A DNA stretch of 64,000 nt from Enterobacter chuandaensis (GCF_003594915.1 NZ_QZCS01000017.1:1-64000); one strand, 5' to 3'. Shown: positions 1 through 9,164, counted from the stretch's first letter. Made by a program: numbers and translations. The notes: generated by a model not told the origin, from the letters alone.

Positions 1-206
1 TGGTGCTCGATCAATCTCAATAACTGTTTGTACAAGTATGAGGTCGCGAAAGCAGTCATTTTTAATAGCAATTAGATGATATCTAAATACTTTCTGTTTT
101 ATGTATTTGTGGCAAAAACGTGGGGGGAACTGCTCATTCCCTGTACAAAACCGTAATGTTCATGTGAGAATTAGAATCTAAAAAAACAACACAAGTACAG
201 GAAGTT
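1..206. other. AT-rich leader before the T6SS cargo genes
   Basis: No complete gene is visible here. One frame is open from base 1 to a TAG at 73-75 and could be the tail of a gene entering from outside the window, but 24 codons are too few to identify. The rest is AT-rich and probably holds the promoter of the gene at 207. No clear operator or terminator was found. Confidence 0.4.
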
Positions 207-917
207 ATGACCAAAAAGATTCATTTTTATGCACCAGGTACAAACGATTACATCAGCCCAACTTTACTTTTCTCAGTTGCCCGGATGACGGTAAATGATG
301 ACGGGGCTCAGTGGTTAGAGACTCAGTGGGCTGGCGGTGGCAATATTCAGGGGATGGCTCTTTACACTTCGATTCTTGATGCGGCAATTGCTGCTGAAGT
401 ACTGAATCAGGCAGAAACACCGTCGGAATGGAAGGTTTACTCATTCTCTGATCTGAACATTACAGAGATGATGATCAACACGAAAGCCCATAAATCCCAT
501 TACGGCATGATGCTTGTATTTGGGTTCTCAATCGACGATTTCAGAAACCTTATACTGCAATCTGCTCTATACCGAACTCTGCAATTCCCTGAATCATTCC
601 CTATCGGTAACTGCTTAGATCCCATCACAAACAAGGTAATCCTGAAATTCGATGAATCCCTGTTCGAGGGGATGAATGGTTACTGGCATGAAGAGTTTCC
701 CAGCTACTGTGAATCAATGGAGATCCTTAACTCTCAACCTCTCGACTTTATAAAAGAACATGCCCGGAATGCTGTATCAACGGTACTTGTCACCGCAACA
801 CCGATTATCAGCTCGGCAACGCAATACTGTGTATCCACCTATTCCATCGAAAAGCAAATGTGGATCGTATCTTCTCTGGCAGTGAATGGTTCTAAACCTG
901 CTAACAAACTTCATTAA
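207..917 (+). CDS. Hypothetical protein upstream of PAAR toxin gene
   Basis: I do not recognise this 236-residue protein. It has no obvious signal peptide or long membrane segment; the sequence looks globular and rich in aromatic residues. An AGGAAG ribosome site sits just before the ATG. Its stop codon overlaps the ribosome site of the PAAR gene, so the two are very likely co-transcribed. By position it could be an adaptor, chaperone or second effector in a type VI secretion cargo operon. That is inference from context only, since I see no DUF4123 or Eag-type signature. Codon use and GC are lower than in the backbone genes from msrA onward, which suggests acquisition. Confidence 0.6.
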   Translation: MTKKIHFYAPGTNDYISPTLLFSVARMTVNDDGAQWLETQWAGGGNIQGMALYTSILDAAIAAEVLNQAETPSEWKVYSFSDLNITEMMINTKAHKSHYGMMLVFGFSIDDFRNLILQSALYRTLQFPESFPIGNCLDPITNKVILKFDESLFEGMNGYWHEEFPSYCESMEILNSQPLDFIKEHARNAVSTVLVTATPIISSATQYCVSTYSIEKQMWIVSSLAVNGSKPANKLH

Positions 918-927
918 GGATGATTCT

Positions 928-2319
928 ATGGCTACTGGTCATTTTCTGAGGATTGGCGACAAGACAACGTGCGGCGGTAGCATTCTTTCAGGTTCCCCAA
1001 ATCACAGCTTTGGAGGGATTGCGACCGCGAGAAATGGCGATTCTGTCTCTTGTGGTAAAGATGGCAAGGTATACCATATCGCAGGTGGTATCCCCACTTA
1101 CTCGATTCATGGAGTTGCCGCAGCAGGTACTTTGCATAGCCGCAGTACATGCCCCTGTGACACAACTTTCATTTCGTCATTCCCAAATGCTTCCTATTGG
1201 GTCGAGGAAAAGAAAGCAGTTAAGGCTGCCCCTTTAGCTGTTCCTGTACCAACAAAAACGGAAGAACCCGTACAGCACGCCCAGACAGCTAAAAAACTAC
1301 ATAAGGAAGAAACCAAACGTGAACCAGTAGATGCTGGCTTCTGTGTACTTCCTTACGGTGCTGAAACTGGTGCTTATGAGCGATACTTATTCGAAGGTAG
1401 TTCACCAGCAGGAACAAAGGAACTTTACCGTTCACTAAATGGAGAAGGTAAGGAATACAAAGCTGGTTCTATCCTACTTGTTGTTGATCCAGAAAAACAG
1501 CACAGTGATCAGATCGCACATATGCAGGCTGCTAAACAACGTATTGATACAGCATTAGAACCGCTTACGCATAAAGAGGCTAATTTCTTACACGATCACT
1601 ATGCAACAATAGCTAACTTTAGCAACATCGCCGATAAAGGAATAGGACTTGCTGCTGAACCTGTTGGGAAGTATTTCGAGAATATAGAGGAAATCCTGAA
1701 AGAAATTCAGGAAACGTACAAGAATACATACACCACAAGAGGGGTTTTGATTGGTGAGCAATTCTATGTGAGACGTGCTCAACTATTCAAGAAACTTGAT
1801 CATGTACTTAAAGTCGGCTTCCTTAATAAAGGTATGAAACTTGGTGAGTACAACAACTTAAAAAGTGCTCTTGGTTTATCAACTAAATCGATAACTCATA
1901 AATGGAATGAAACGGGAATAAGTGATATTGATGGTTACGCTACACATATAGAGCGAGCTGCAAAATTTGTAGCAGCTATGCGATATGTTGGTTATGTCGG
2001 GATTGGCTTTAGTGCTTTGCATTCTATTAATGAAATAAATGAGGCTTGTTCTGTTGGTCGTGAAAGCGAATGTACTAAAAAGAAATACACGGAAATAGGT
2101 AGCTTTGCAGGGGGGCTTGCTGGTAGTTATGCTGGCGGTGCTGCTGGTGTTGGCCTCTGTTCTGTTATTTTGGGGACTTTAACAATAGAAGCTGCCGGAG
2201 CAGGTGCATTAGCTTGTGGTGTAATTCTTGGTACTGGTGGGGGGTATATAGGCGGAGAGTATCTCTCAGACAAAGGTGAAGAATATGGTGAAATAATTTA
2301 TAACGCAGTAGGGAACTGA
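928..2319 (+). CDS. PAAR-domain T6SS effector, probable pore-forming toxin
   Basis: A 463-residue protein. The start at 928 is chosen because AAGGA lies 7 bases upstream and because the PAAR domain begins immediately (RIGDKTTCGG, then GIPTYSIHGV, about residues 5-85). PAAR proteins cap the VgrG spike of type VI secretion systems and carry toxic extensions. Residues 85-150 are a Lys/Pro/Glu-rich linker. A soluble helical region follows. A hydrophobic stretch lies at about 346-366, and a glycine-zipper-rich segment (repeated GG/AGG spacing) at about 391-450. Such C-termini are typical of membrane-inserting toxins. The next gene starts at the stop codon and is a small membrane protein, as expected for the immunity partner of a pore-forming toxin. 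No nuclease or lipase motif was seen. The target is inferred. Confidence 0.8.
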   Translation: MATGHFLRIGDKTTCGGSILSGSPNHSFGGIATARNGDSVSCGKDGKVYHIAGGIPTYSIHGVAAAGTLHSRSTCPCDTTFISSFPNASYWVEEKKAVKAAPLAVPVPTKTEEPVQHAQTAKKLHKEETKREPVDAGFCVLPYGAETGAYERYLFEGSSPAGTKELYRSLNGEGKEYKAGSILLVVDPEKQHSDQIAHMQAAKQRIDTALEPLTHKEANFLHDHYATIANFSNIADKGIGLAAEPVGKYFENIEEILKEIQETYKNTYTTRGVLIGEQFYVRRAQLFKKLDHVLKVGFLNKGMKLGEYNNLKSALGLSTKSITHKWNETGISDIDGYATHIERAAKFVAAMRYVGYVGIGFSALHSINEINEACSVGRESECTKKKYTEIGSFAGGLAGSYAGGAAGVGLCSVILGTLTIEAAGAGALACGVILGTGGGYIGGEYLSDKGEEYGEIIYNAVGN

Positions 2320-2699
2320 TGAAAATTGTATCTGCTATCATATTCATATTGTTTGTCTTATCGACAATTGTAGCATGTGCATATTCGGTGACGAAGAATA
2401 AACAACACCTTTTATTGTGCGATATTTTTAAAGAACGATTTGGACACGTACCCGCAGGTATAATCCTTGCGCAAGCAGGGGGGATATTCTTAGCTTTTCA
2501 AAAAGATATGTACTTCATCTTCCCATTTGCTTTTAAAAAGGGAAGTTTTCCTGTGAGAAATATGAACCCCGAACATTATGATTTCATCAAAAATTTACCT
2601 AAAGAGGAAGTGTCGTGGCTAAAAATTAAGTTTACTTTATTCTTAATAATGATTGTTCTGTTTTGTGCAACCATCATAACATCTTACTTATTTCTCTAA
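2319..2699 (+). CDS. Putative membrane immunity protein for the PAAR toxin
   Basis: A 126-residue protein with a hydrophobic N-terminal helix at about 4-23 and a second at about 104-125; a weaker hydrophobic patch lies near 47-60. Its ATG overlaps the TGA of the PAAR toxin gene (sharing base 2319), so translation is coupled. Small two-helix membrane proteins directly behind PAAR toxins usually protect the producer against a membrane-damaging toxin. I recognise no named family, so the role is inferred from position and topology. A good Rho-independent terminator follows at 2711. AT-rich like the two preceding genes. Confidence 0.6.
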   Translation: MKIVSAIIFILFVLSTIVACAYSVTKNKQHLLLCDIFKERFGHVPAGIILAQAGGIFLAFQKDMYFIFPFAFKKGSFPVRNMNPEHYDFIKNLPKEEVSWLKIKFTLFLIMIVLFCATIITSYLFL

Positions 2700-2710
2700 G
2701 CCTATTTTAT

Positions 2711-2733
2711 AAAGCCGCTAAAGCGGCTTTTCT
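2711..2733 (+). terminator. Rho-independent terminator of T6SS cargo operon
   Basis: An 8-bp perfect stem (AAAGCCGC paired with GCGGCTTT) with a 4-base loop is followed by a short T run, 11 bases after the stop codon of the immunity gene. Confidence 0.8.
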
Positions 2734-3053
2734 TGTAAGTGAATACGAAAGAGATTAGGTTACTGGTCTTTAGAACACAAAATAAGCAAATCCCAGGCCT
2801 CACGATTTTTGGAAAAAATCTTAAGTAATCTTTTACTCAGGAAAAAGCAAAGTCTGTTTTTTTCCGCCTAATTTATAATCTCGTTCATCTGATCAGCTTC
2901 TACCCCGCCGACAAAATGCCGTGTACTCAGATCTCAGTACTGAATTTTACACTAACCCTGTATTGGCGGAAAAACGATCGATTAAGAATCTCTTTTGGAT
3001 ATAGCGTAAAGGTGTGTAAACCTGCCAGAGGTCATATTTTGGCATAAAAACAG
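2734..3053. other. Gene-free AT-rich spacer
   Basis: No convincing gene lies between the cargo operon and the sugar cluster. The stretch is AT-rich, ends in the terminator of the minus-strand cluster, and looks like the seam between acquired cargo genes and the next block. I found no repeats, att-like sequence or transposase remnant. Confidence 0.5.
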
Positions 3054-3078
3054 ACCGGACAGCAGGACGCTGTCCGGT
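3041..3078 (-). terminator. Terminator of the Gfo/Idh-GPH operon
   Basis: A 10-bp perfect stem (ACCGGACAGC at 3054-3063, GCTGTCCGGT at 3069-3078) has a 5-base loop. On the minus strand it is followed by TTTTT at about 3046-3050. It lies just beyond the stop of the symporter gene. Confidence 0.85.
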
Positions 3079-3086
3079 GCATGTGG

Positions 3087-4634
3087 CTATTTCGCAGGAG
3101 ATAAACCGGCGCTTCCCACCGTTTGTCGTGTGGCATCGCCTCCCCACACCTGGTCATACTCGTATCCCGTAAGCTGCTTGATGATCACGCGAGTATTGGC
3201 GTCGCAGTCGCGGTAATCTCCGCCCAATTTCCGGCGGGCAATCTCCTTGAGCAGTTGTTTATGCGTCTCGCGGGTGAGCTTAAACTTATAGGTCGTGAAG
3301 AAACTCACCGCCAGCAGGGCGGCCGTTGCGAAAATCATCAGGCCGATAATCGCTCCCAGCGCGCTTTCTGGCTGTGCGCCGCTGCCCTTCACGAAGCCGG
3401 ACTCCTGCAGTACCAGGCCGATAATCATGATGGCAATTGCCACGGTGCTTTTGCGGGTCAGAACCATCACGCCGGCAAAAATCCCCTCGCGGCGCTGCTG
3501 CGTCACTATTTCGTCGATATCGGGAATGAAGCTGTAGATATTCCACGGAATATAGTAAAGGCCGGAGCGGGCGGCCCCCAGCAGAATAAAGACCGCCGAG
3601 AACAGCAGCGTCGGTACCTGCGTTTTGGTGAGGTAGACCGTAAACAAGAATACCAGCACGCAGAAGATACAGCCGTAGGAGAAACGCAGTGCTGCGGAGG
3701 GAGTAACATTCAGCCGGTTCAGCAGCAGCATAAACCCGTAGGTGCCAGGCACCGAGGCGAAGGCGGCGATGCTCAGCCAGCCGGAAACCGCGGCCGCATC
3801 CTGGCTCAGACAGTACACGACATAATAGGTAAACACCGAGCCGAATACGTCCATCGCCGTAAACGAAAAGATATAAATAATAATATGCAGGCGGAACGCG
3901 CGAATACGGAATGAAGAAAAGAGATCCAGAACCAGATATTTCAGGTGATTAAGTAGCCCGCCGCTGCGCTGGGTATCTATTTTAAAATCGGACTCCTGCG
4001 GAACATCTTTGGCTTCCCAGGTGGTGTACCAGGTAATAAACACCGCAATGCAGAATACGCAGGAAAATATCAGCCCGGTGAGGGTATAGGTGAATGGATT
4101 GTCTTTGCCCGTGAACTGCATGATCACGCCGGGGACGGACACCGCCAGAAAACCACCTAACTGGGAGCAGATCATGCGCACGCCGGAGAGGCGGCTACGC
4201 TCTTCATAGCGGTTTGTCATTTCCGCCGCCAGCGTCTCCCACGGAACCAGCACCATCGCCGACAGCAGTTCAATCGAGAGATAGGTGCCCAGGTAATACC
4301 AGTAGCCCATATCCGTCAGCCACAGCAGGGCATACAAAAACATTAATGGGGAGCTGAGTAATAAAAAGAAGCGGCGACGACCAAATTTACGGCCAAGCCA
4401 GGTATCGCCGAAATTATCGGTGATATAACCCATAATCGGGCTTAAGAGTGCATCAATGACGCGGGCAATCGCAAATATTGAACCTGCTTCAATAACCGAG
4501 AGCCCGCAATAGGTGGTGTAAAAAAATAGCAGCCAGGTGCCGATAATGGCGAAAGCGCCTCCGCCAAACAGATCGGTTACGCCGTAGCCAAGCGCTACGC
4601 CATAACCAACTCTACGTTCAGTTGGTTTGACCAT
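3087..4634 (-). CDS. GPH-family sugar:cation symporter (MFS)
   Basis: A 515-residue polytopic membrane protein with about 12 hydrophobic helices. The first helices carry the GYGVTDLFGG and DALLSPIMGYITDN pattern of the glycoside-pentoside-hexuronide:cation symporter family (MelB, UidB and XylP relatives). The D-R-K signature follows the second helix (DNFGDTWLGRKFGRRR). It is the last gene of a minus-strand operon of four Gfo/Idh/MocA oxidoreductases, 79 bases behind the nearest one, and precedes a strong terminator. It probably imports the glycoside or modified sugar that those enzymes oxidise, using Na+ or H+. The cytoplasmic tail is about 60 residues. The exact substrate cannot be told from sequence. 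Confidence 0.85.
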   Translation of the reverse strand: MVKPTERRVGYGVALGYGVTDLFGGGAFAIIGTWLLFFYTTYCGLSVIEAGSIFAIARVIDALLSPIMGYITDNFGDTWLGRKFGRRRFFLLLSSPLMFLYALLWLTDMGYWYYLGTYLSIELLSAMVLVPWETLAAEMTNRYEERSRLSGVRMICSQLGGFLAVSVPGVIMQFTGKDNPFTYTLTGLIFSCVFCIAVFITWYTTWEAKDVPQESDFKIDTQRSGGLLNHLKYLVLDLFSSFRIRAFRLHIIIYIFSFTAMDVFGSVFTYYVVYCLSQDAAAVSGWLSIAAFASVPGTYGFMLLLNRLNVTPSAALRFSYGCIFCVLVFLFTVYLTKTQVPTLLFSAVFILLGAARSGLYYIPWNIYSFIPDIDEIVTQQRREGIFAGVMVLTRKSTVAIAIMIIGLVLQESGFVKGSGAQPESALGAIIGLMIFATAALLAVSFFTTYKFKLTRETHKQLLKEIARRKLGGDYRDCDANTRVIIKQLTGYEYDQVWGGDATRQTVGSAGLSPAK

Positions 4635-4713
4635 AATAATATCCAGTGTAGGGTAATGATTAACCTGTTTTTCAGGTCGTATTTTTATTTACTGCTGGAC
4701 GACACATTACGTT

Positions 4714-5736
4714 CTAATTATTGATATCTATCCATTGTCTTAATTGAGATGAGCGATAAATGGCCTCCACAAGGGTGAGTGATTTTCCGGCAGCATGGAT
4801 ATCGGTGTAATCCGTTTCTCCCGGGTGAGTAACGGCATGATAAAAACGGCGGATCGCCTGTTGATGTCCCAGCCCCCAGTAGCTTTTAACTGAGCCGTCA
4901 GGGGAGTCATCGCTTACCAGCCTGCGACGCTCTCCGGGGGTGATGCGCCAGAGCACGTTGTCATTCAACAGCAGCGAGCCCCGTTCGCAGTGGATCTCCA
5001 GCCAGAGAGGGGAATCCGTGGTATTGCAATTACTGGCGTAAAACAGGCCGCGCGCACCGTTGGCAAAGTGCAGCGTCGCCATCGCGCTGTCTTCCCCTTC
5101 GGTCACGTCTGCCAGCTCTCCGCTGTCCACCACACCTTTCAGACGCGTCACGCCGCCGGCGAACCACTGCATCAGGTCGAGGGTGTGGATCGCCTGGTTA
5201 ATCAGCAGGCTGCCGCCCTCCGTTGCCAGCCGCCCACGCCACGGGCTTTCGGTGTAGTACGCGCCGGAGCGTGACCACGTCAGCACCGCTTTCAGGCTAA
5301 GCATCTTCCCCAGCTCGTCATCGCTCAGCGCCTGCCGGATGCGAAGGCTGGTGGGGTTGAGCCGGTTCTGGTAGCACACGCCAAGCAGGCCCGGAGCCTG
5401 CTCAGCGGCGCGGGCGATATCACCGAGCTCGCTGCTGTTCATCCCCACTGGTTTTTCGCAGAACACATGCTTCCCGGCGGCGAGCGCCGCCAGGATCATG
5501 CTTTTATGTTCAAAATGCGGCGTGCAGATATGGACTACGTCGATGGCATCATCCAGCAGCATTTCCCGGTAATCCTGATAAAAGCGGCACTGATAGGCCA
5601 TCGCCAGCGTCAGTCCTTTGACGCTGTCGATGTCTACCAGTGCGCGCAGCGCAACGTTGGGGATCTGGCGTAAAGCATTCACATGGCAGCCGTGAATGGC
5701 TCCAGCGCCGATTACCGCCGTGTTCAGGATCGTCAT
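4714..5736 (-). CDS. Gfo/Idh/MocA family oxidoreductase (paralogue 1)
   Basis: A 340-residue NAD(P)-dependent sugar dehydrogenase-type protein. The N-terminal Rossmann fold has GAGAIHG at about residues 10-16. The family EKP motif is present (CEKPVGMNSS, about 92-101). The C-terminal domain has the substrate motif NQAIHTLDLMQW. These enzymes oxidise or reduce a sugar hydroxyl, often at C1 or C3. It is fourth in an operon with three diverged paralogues, 12 bases behind the upstream one. Four non-identical members side by side suggest successive or alternative redox steps on one substrate rather than recent duplication. Substrate unknown. Confidence 0.85.
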   Translation of the reverse strand: MTILNTAVIGAGAIHGCHVNALRQIPNVALRALVDIDSVKGLTLAMAYQCRFYQDYREMLLDDAIDVVHICTPHFEHKSMILAALAAGKHVFCEKPVGMNSSELGDIARAAEQAPGLLGVCYQNRLNPTSLRIRQALSDDELGKMLSLKAVLTWSRSGAYYTESPWRGRLATEGGSLLINQAIHTLDLMQWFAGGVTRLKGVVDSGELADVTEGEDSAMATLHFANGARGLFYASNCNTTDSPLWLEIHCERGSLLLNDNVLWRITPGERRRLVSDDSPDGSVKSYWGLGHQQAIRRFYHAVTHPGETDYTDIHAAGKSLTLVEAIYRSSQLRQWIDINN

Positions 5737-5748
5737 GGTTACCTCCCG

Positions 5749-6816
5749 TTATGCCGTCGCGTTGGCCAGCATCTGCGCCTTCACGCAGAGTTCCGCCGCC
5801 TTAAAGGCGTGAGCCTGCGTCATGGCGTTTTCGGTACGATTCAGGCAGTCGAGGATCAGCTCGCCAAAGAACGGGAACCCGACCTGTCCGGCGACCGGGT
5901 AACGGAATTCCCCCTCTTTATTGACCAGGTAAACCACGTCCTGCTCGCCGCGGGTGAGATCGACATATTTACGGATTTCGATATAGCCTTCGGTACCGAG
6001 CAGCGTCAGGCGGCCATCGCCCCAGGTTGAGAGTCCGTCCGGGGTGAACCAGTCGCAGCGGAAATAGCCGCTGGCGCCGTTTTCTCCCTTCAGCATCGCG
6101 TCACCGAAATCTTCGAAGGCCGGGTATTGCGGATGTCTGAAATTTCGCGCCTGGCTGGCCATCACGCAGGCCTCATCGTTGCCGGTATAAAACAGAAACT
6201 GCTCAATCTGGTGGCTGCCGATATCGCACAGGATGCCGCCGAAGTAGCGACGATCGTAGAACCAGTCCGGGCGACCGGTACCTTCCCGGTGCGGGCCGGT
6301 TCCCAGGGTTTGCACCACGCGGCCAATCGCGCCCTGCTGCACCAGCTGCCCGGCAAAGACCGCGCTCTCCACGTGCAGGCGTTCGCTGTAGTACACCGCG
6401 TATTTCTTCCCGGTTTTTTCCACCATCGCTTTGGCGTCCGCCAGCTGTTCAAGGGTGGTGAGCGGCGCTTTATCCGTGAAGTAATCCTTGCCTGCGGCCA
6501 TCGCTTTCAGCCCCAGCGCGCAGCGCTCGGACGGGATGGCGGCTCCCGCCACCAGACGCACCTCGTCGTCGTTAAGGATCGCATCCAGCGAGTCCGCCGC
6601 TTTGGCCTGCGGATACTGCTGAAGGAATTTATCCACTTTCGCCGGGTCGGGGTCGTACACCCACTTCAGCGTGGCCCCGGCTTCAATCAGGCCGTTACTC
6701 ATGCCGTAGATATGGCCGTGATCGAGCGCGGCGGCGGCAAACACAAATTCCCCCTCGCGAACCACCGGCTGGGGTTTGCCCACCGGGGCGTAGTTCATTC
6801 CGTCATTCTTGTTCAT
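5749..6816 (-). CDS. Divergent Gfo/Idh/MocA-like protein with degenerate cofactor motif (paralogue 2)
   Basis: A 355-residue protein of the Gfo/Idh/MocA fold, but unusual. The N-terminal strand reads FVFAAAALDHGHIYG where relatives have GxGxxG, and the EKP motif is changed to TDKAP. The C-terminal domain keeps the GGILCDIGSHQIEQF region that corresponds to the substrate-binding His motif. The ATG overlaps the stop of paralogue 3 (ATGA), so translation is coupled. The altered dinucleotide site suggests tightly bound or altered cofactor use, or a non-redox role such as an isomerase or lyase. This is inference. It is too well preserved elsewhere to be a decaying copy. Confidence 0.8.
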   Translation of the reverse strand: MNKNDGMNYAPVGKPQPVVREGEFVFAAAALDHGHIYGMSNGLIEAGATLKWVYDPDPAKVDKFLQQYPQAKAADSLDAILNDDEVRLVAGAAIPSERCALGLKAMAAGKDYFTDKAPLTTLEQLADAKAMVEKTGKKYAVYYSERLHVESAVFAGQLVQQGAIGRVVQTLGTGPHREGTGRPDWFYDRRYFGGILCDIGSHQIEQFLFYTGNDEACVMASQARNFRHPQYPAFEDFGDAMLKGENGASGYFRCDWFTPDGLSTWGDGRLTLLGTEGYIEIRKYVDLTRGEQDVVYLVNKEGEFRYPVAGQVGFPFFGELILDCLNRTENAMTQAHAFKAAELCVKAQMLANATA

Positions 6817-7997
6817 GCTGACACTCCTCGATCCAGAGCTTTGCCCAGAGGGATAGCGCCCACTTCGCTGAAGTTGGCGACGCTTGCGGATTTCTCATAA
6901 AAACGGGGGGCGAGGGCGTTGATCCCGCCGGTACGGTAAAACGGGTCGTCGCGCTGAATCGGCAGCGCGACCACTGTGCGGGTAATGGCGGATTTATAAA
7001 TCGCGGCGATCAGCTCCAGCGAGCGTTTGCCCTGCAACCCATCCACTAGCGGCGCCGTGCCGTGCTCGATGGCATACATCAGGTCATTAATCTGCCCGGT
7101 GTGCAGCGTCCACTTGAGCTTCGGCGTCTCCTGAAAAACGGCGTTAAGCTGCGCTTCTCGCTCAAGATCGTTAGTTTCCTGCGGGAAGCCGTTATCGGCA
7201 CTCACGCTGGAAAAGGCCTGCCACGGGGCGGAGATACGGGCTTTTTCACCCTGAATGATGATTTTCTGATCTTCCCCGTGGTGTACCACCGAGGCGGTAA
7301 GCTGCGCGAGTGCGCCGCTGGGGTATTTGAAGATTGCGGCGCTCAGGTCTTCCACTTCGGCGTTGTCGTGCGCCACGTTGGTCATCATCGCCACCACCTC
7401 GGACGGGAAGCCGAGCATCCACTGCATGGCGTCGATATGGTGTACCGCGTGGTTAAGCGTGCAGCCACCCCCCTCTTTTTCCCAGGTGCCGCGCCACCAC
7501 AGGTCGTAGTAGCAGTGCCCGCGCCACCAGAGCGAATCCACCTGCGCGTGGCAAACCTTGCCTGCGAGCCCCGAGTCCAGCGCGGCTTTTAAGCGCCAGA
7601 AGGCATCGGTAAAGCGGTTCTGGGCGATGATGGAGAGGGTCTTGCCGCTGGCCTGTTGCGCGGCGATCATCGCGTCGCACTCCTCCAGCGAGGCGGCCAT
7701 CGGCTTTTCGCACAGCACATGACACCCGGCGTGCAGCGCATCAATGCTAATTTCCGCGTGAACGTAGGGCGGCGTGCAGACGTCGACAATGTCGATATTC
7801 GGCTCAGACGCCAGCATCTGCTGGTGGCTTGCATACACGCGGGCGTCCGTCAGTCCGTAGCGCGCTTTTTTCTCGTGGGCTTTTTCCGGGTAAATATCCA
7901 CCAGCGCGACGATCCTGCAGCGCTGGCCAAACTGCAAATAGCCCTGAATATGGTTATGCGAGATATTCCCTGTTCCCACAATGGCGACATTTAACAT
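6813..7997 (-). CDS. Gfo/Idh/MocA family oxidoreductase (paralogue 3)
   Basis: A 394-residue oxidoreductase, longer than the usual 330-390. The Rossmann motif is GTGNISHNH near residue 8, with CEKPMAASLEE near 96 and the catalytic-domain motif NHAVHHIDAMQW near 180. A roughly 45-residue C-terminal extension (after YRTGGINALAPRFY) is not usual for the family. The next gene overlaps its stop by 4 bases, and the upstream paralogue lies 15 bases away, so all four are one transcript. Likely a sugar or glycoside dehydrogenase acting with its neighbours; substrate not determinable here. Confidence 0.85.
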   Translation of the reverse strand: MLNVAIVGTGNISHNHIQGYLQFGQRCRIVALVDIYPEKAHEKKARYGLTDARVYASHQQMLASEPNIDIVDVCTPPYVHAEISIDALHAGCHVLCEKPMAASLEECDAMIAAQQASGKTLSIIAQNRFTDAFWRLKAALDSGLAGKVCHAQVDSLWWRGHCYYDLWWRGTWEKEGGGCTLNHAVHHIDAMQWMLGFPSEVVAMMTNVAHDNAEVEDLSAAIFKYPSGALAQLTASVVHHGEDQKIIIQGEKARISAPWQAFSSVSADNGFPQETNDLEREAQLNAVFQETPKLKWTLHTGQINDLMYAIEHGTAPLVDGLQGKRSLELIAAIYKSAITRTVVALPIQRDDPFYRTGGINALAPRFYEKSASVANFSEVGAIPLGKALDRGVSA

Positions 7998-8012
7998 CGT
8001 TTATCTCCGAAG

Positions 8013-9164
8013 TTACCAGGTGCCTGAGGCGTCCAGCGTGACGCTGGCGGTCTCTTTAGCCACTGAGGTGCTGATACGCTGTTGAAGCAGGCGCAGATAC
8101 TGTTTCTCGTTGAGCGGCAGATCGACCCAGTCGTCTGTCCAGGTCGAGAGGTGCATGGCGTTGGAGAGCGTCAGCCCGCGGATCCCTTCCAGACCCGGCG
8201 CAATCAGCGGCTCGCCGCGCAGGATGGCGGCAGAAAAGTTGGCGGTAATGACGTGGTGTTCGCTGCATTCCGGGGCGACGGGGATCGTCACCTCCCAGCA
8301 TTCGGGTTCACCAAAGCCGTTTTGCCAGCGGGCGTTGAAGGCGGTTTCGGACTCGCGCAGTCGCCAGTAGCGCAGCTTGCCCTCTTCGACGACCACCTTG
8401 CCGCAGTCGCCGACGATTTCCAGCCGGTTAGTGCCCGGCGTTTCCGCCACGGTAGTGATAAACACGCCGGTCGCGCCGTTGGCGTATTCCGCGTAGGCGG
8501 TGACCTCGTCCTCCACTTCGATATTGCGATGCTTGCCGAACTGGCAGAACGCGCGCAGGCGGACCGGCATCCCCACCAGCCACTGCCAGAGATCGAGCTG
8601 ATGCGGATCCTGGTTGAGCAGCACGCCGCCGCCTTCGCCTTTCCAGGTGGCGCGCCAGCCGCCGGAGTTGTAGTAGCTCTGCGAGCGATACCAGTTAGTG
8701 ATGATCCAGTTGGAGCGGCGGATCTCACCCAGCTCGCCGCTGTCGATAAGATCTTTCACCTTCTGGTAGAGCGGATTCGGGCGCTGGTTATACATGATGC
8801 CGAACACCACGCCGCACTCCCGGGCGCAGGCGTTCATCTCCTGCACCTGCGCCGTATACACGCCCGCCGGTTTTTCACACAGGGTATGGATGCCGTTACG
8901 CATCGCCAACATCGACAGGCGCGGATGCTCGTAGTGCGGCGTGGCAACAATCACCGCGTCGATAAGCCCGCTCTGGAGCATCTCCTGTGCGTCGCTGAAT
9001 AACGGGAGGGTGCCGACCAGCTGGCGAATGGCCGGGTGCTTTTCGACGGCATTATCGCAAACCGCCGCCAGGCAGGCGTCGCTGACGGTACCCGCCAGTA
9101 AATAGCGCGCGTGGACCGTACCGATATTACCTATTCCAATAATGCCAAAACGTACCTTCTCCAT
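8013..9164 (-). CDS. Gfo/Idh/MocA family oxidoreductase (paralogue 4, first gene of operon)
   Basis: A 383-residue protein. The frame is open to 9305, but the ATG at 9164 is preferred: it has AAGGTG upstream and starts directly with the Rossmann strand (MEKVRFGIIGIGNIGTVH). CEKPAGVYTAQ (about 95) and NQDPHQLDLWQW (about 185) are the EKP and substrate motifs. As first gene of the operon it faces a LacI-type regulator across a 193-base gap holding candidate operators. Levoglucosan dehydrogenase, inositol dehydrogenases and 3-keto-glycoside-forming enzymes belong to this superfamily; any of these chemistries is possible. Confidence 0.85.
   Translation of the reverse strand: MEKVRFGIIGIGNIGTVHARYLLAGTVSDACLAAVCDNAVEKHPAIRQLVGTLPLFSDAQEMLQSGLIDAVIVATPHYEHPRLSMLAMRNGIHTLCEKPAGVYTAQVQEMNACARECGVVFGIMYNQRPNPLYQKVKDLIDSGELGEIRRSNWIITNWYRSQSYYNSGGWRATWKGEGGGVLLNQDPHQLDLWQWLVGMPVRLRAFCQFGKHRNIEVEDEVTAYAEYANGATGVFITTVAETPGTNRLEIVGDCGKVVVEEGKLRYWRLRESETAFNARWQNGFGEPECWEVTIPVAPECSEHHVITANFSAAILRGEPLIAPGLEGIRGLTLSNAMHLSTWTDDWVDLPLNEKQYLRLLQQRISTSVAKETASVTLDASGTW

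Noticed and set aside
5749..6816. Decaying pseudogene among the oxidoreductases
   Set aside because: The frame is complete, translationally coupled at both ends and well conserved in the substrate domain, so altered function is more likely than decay.
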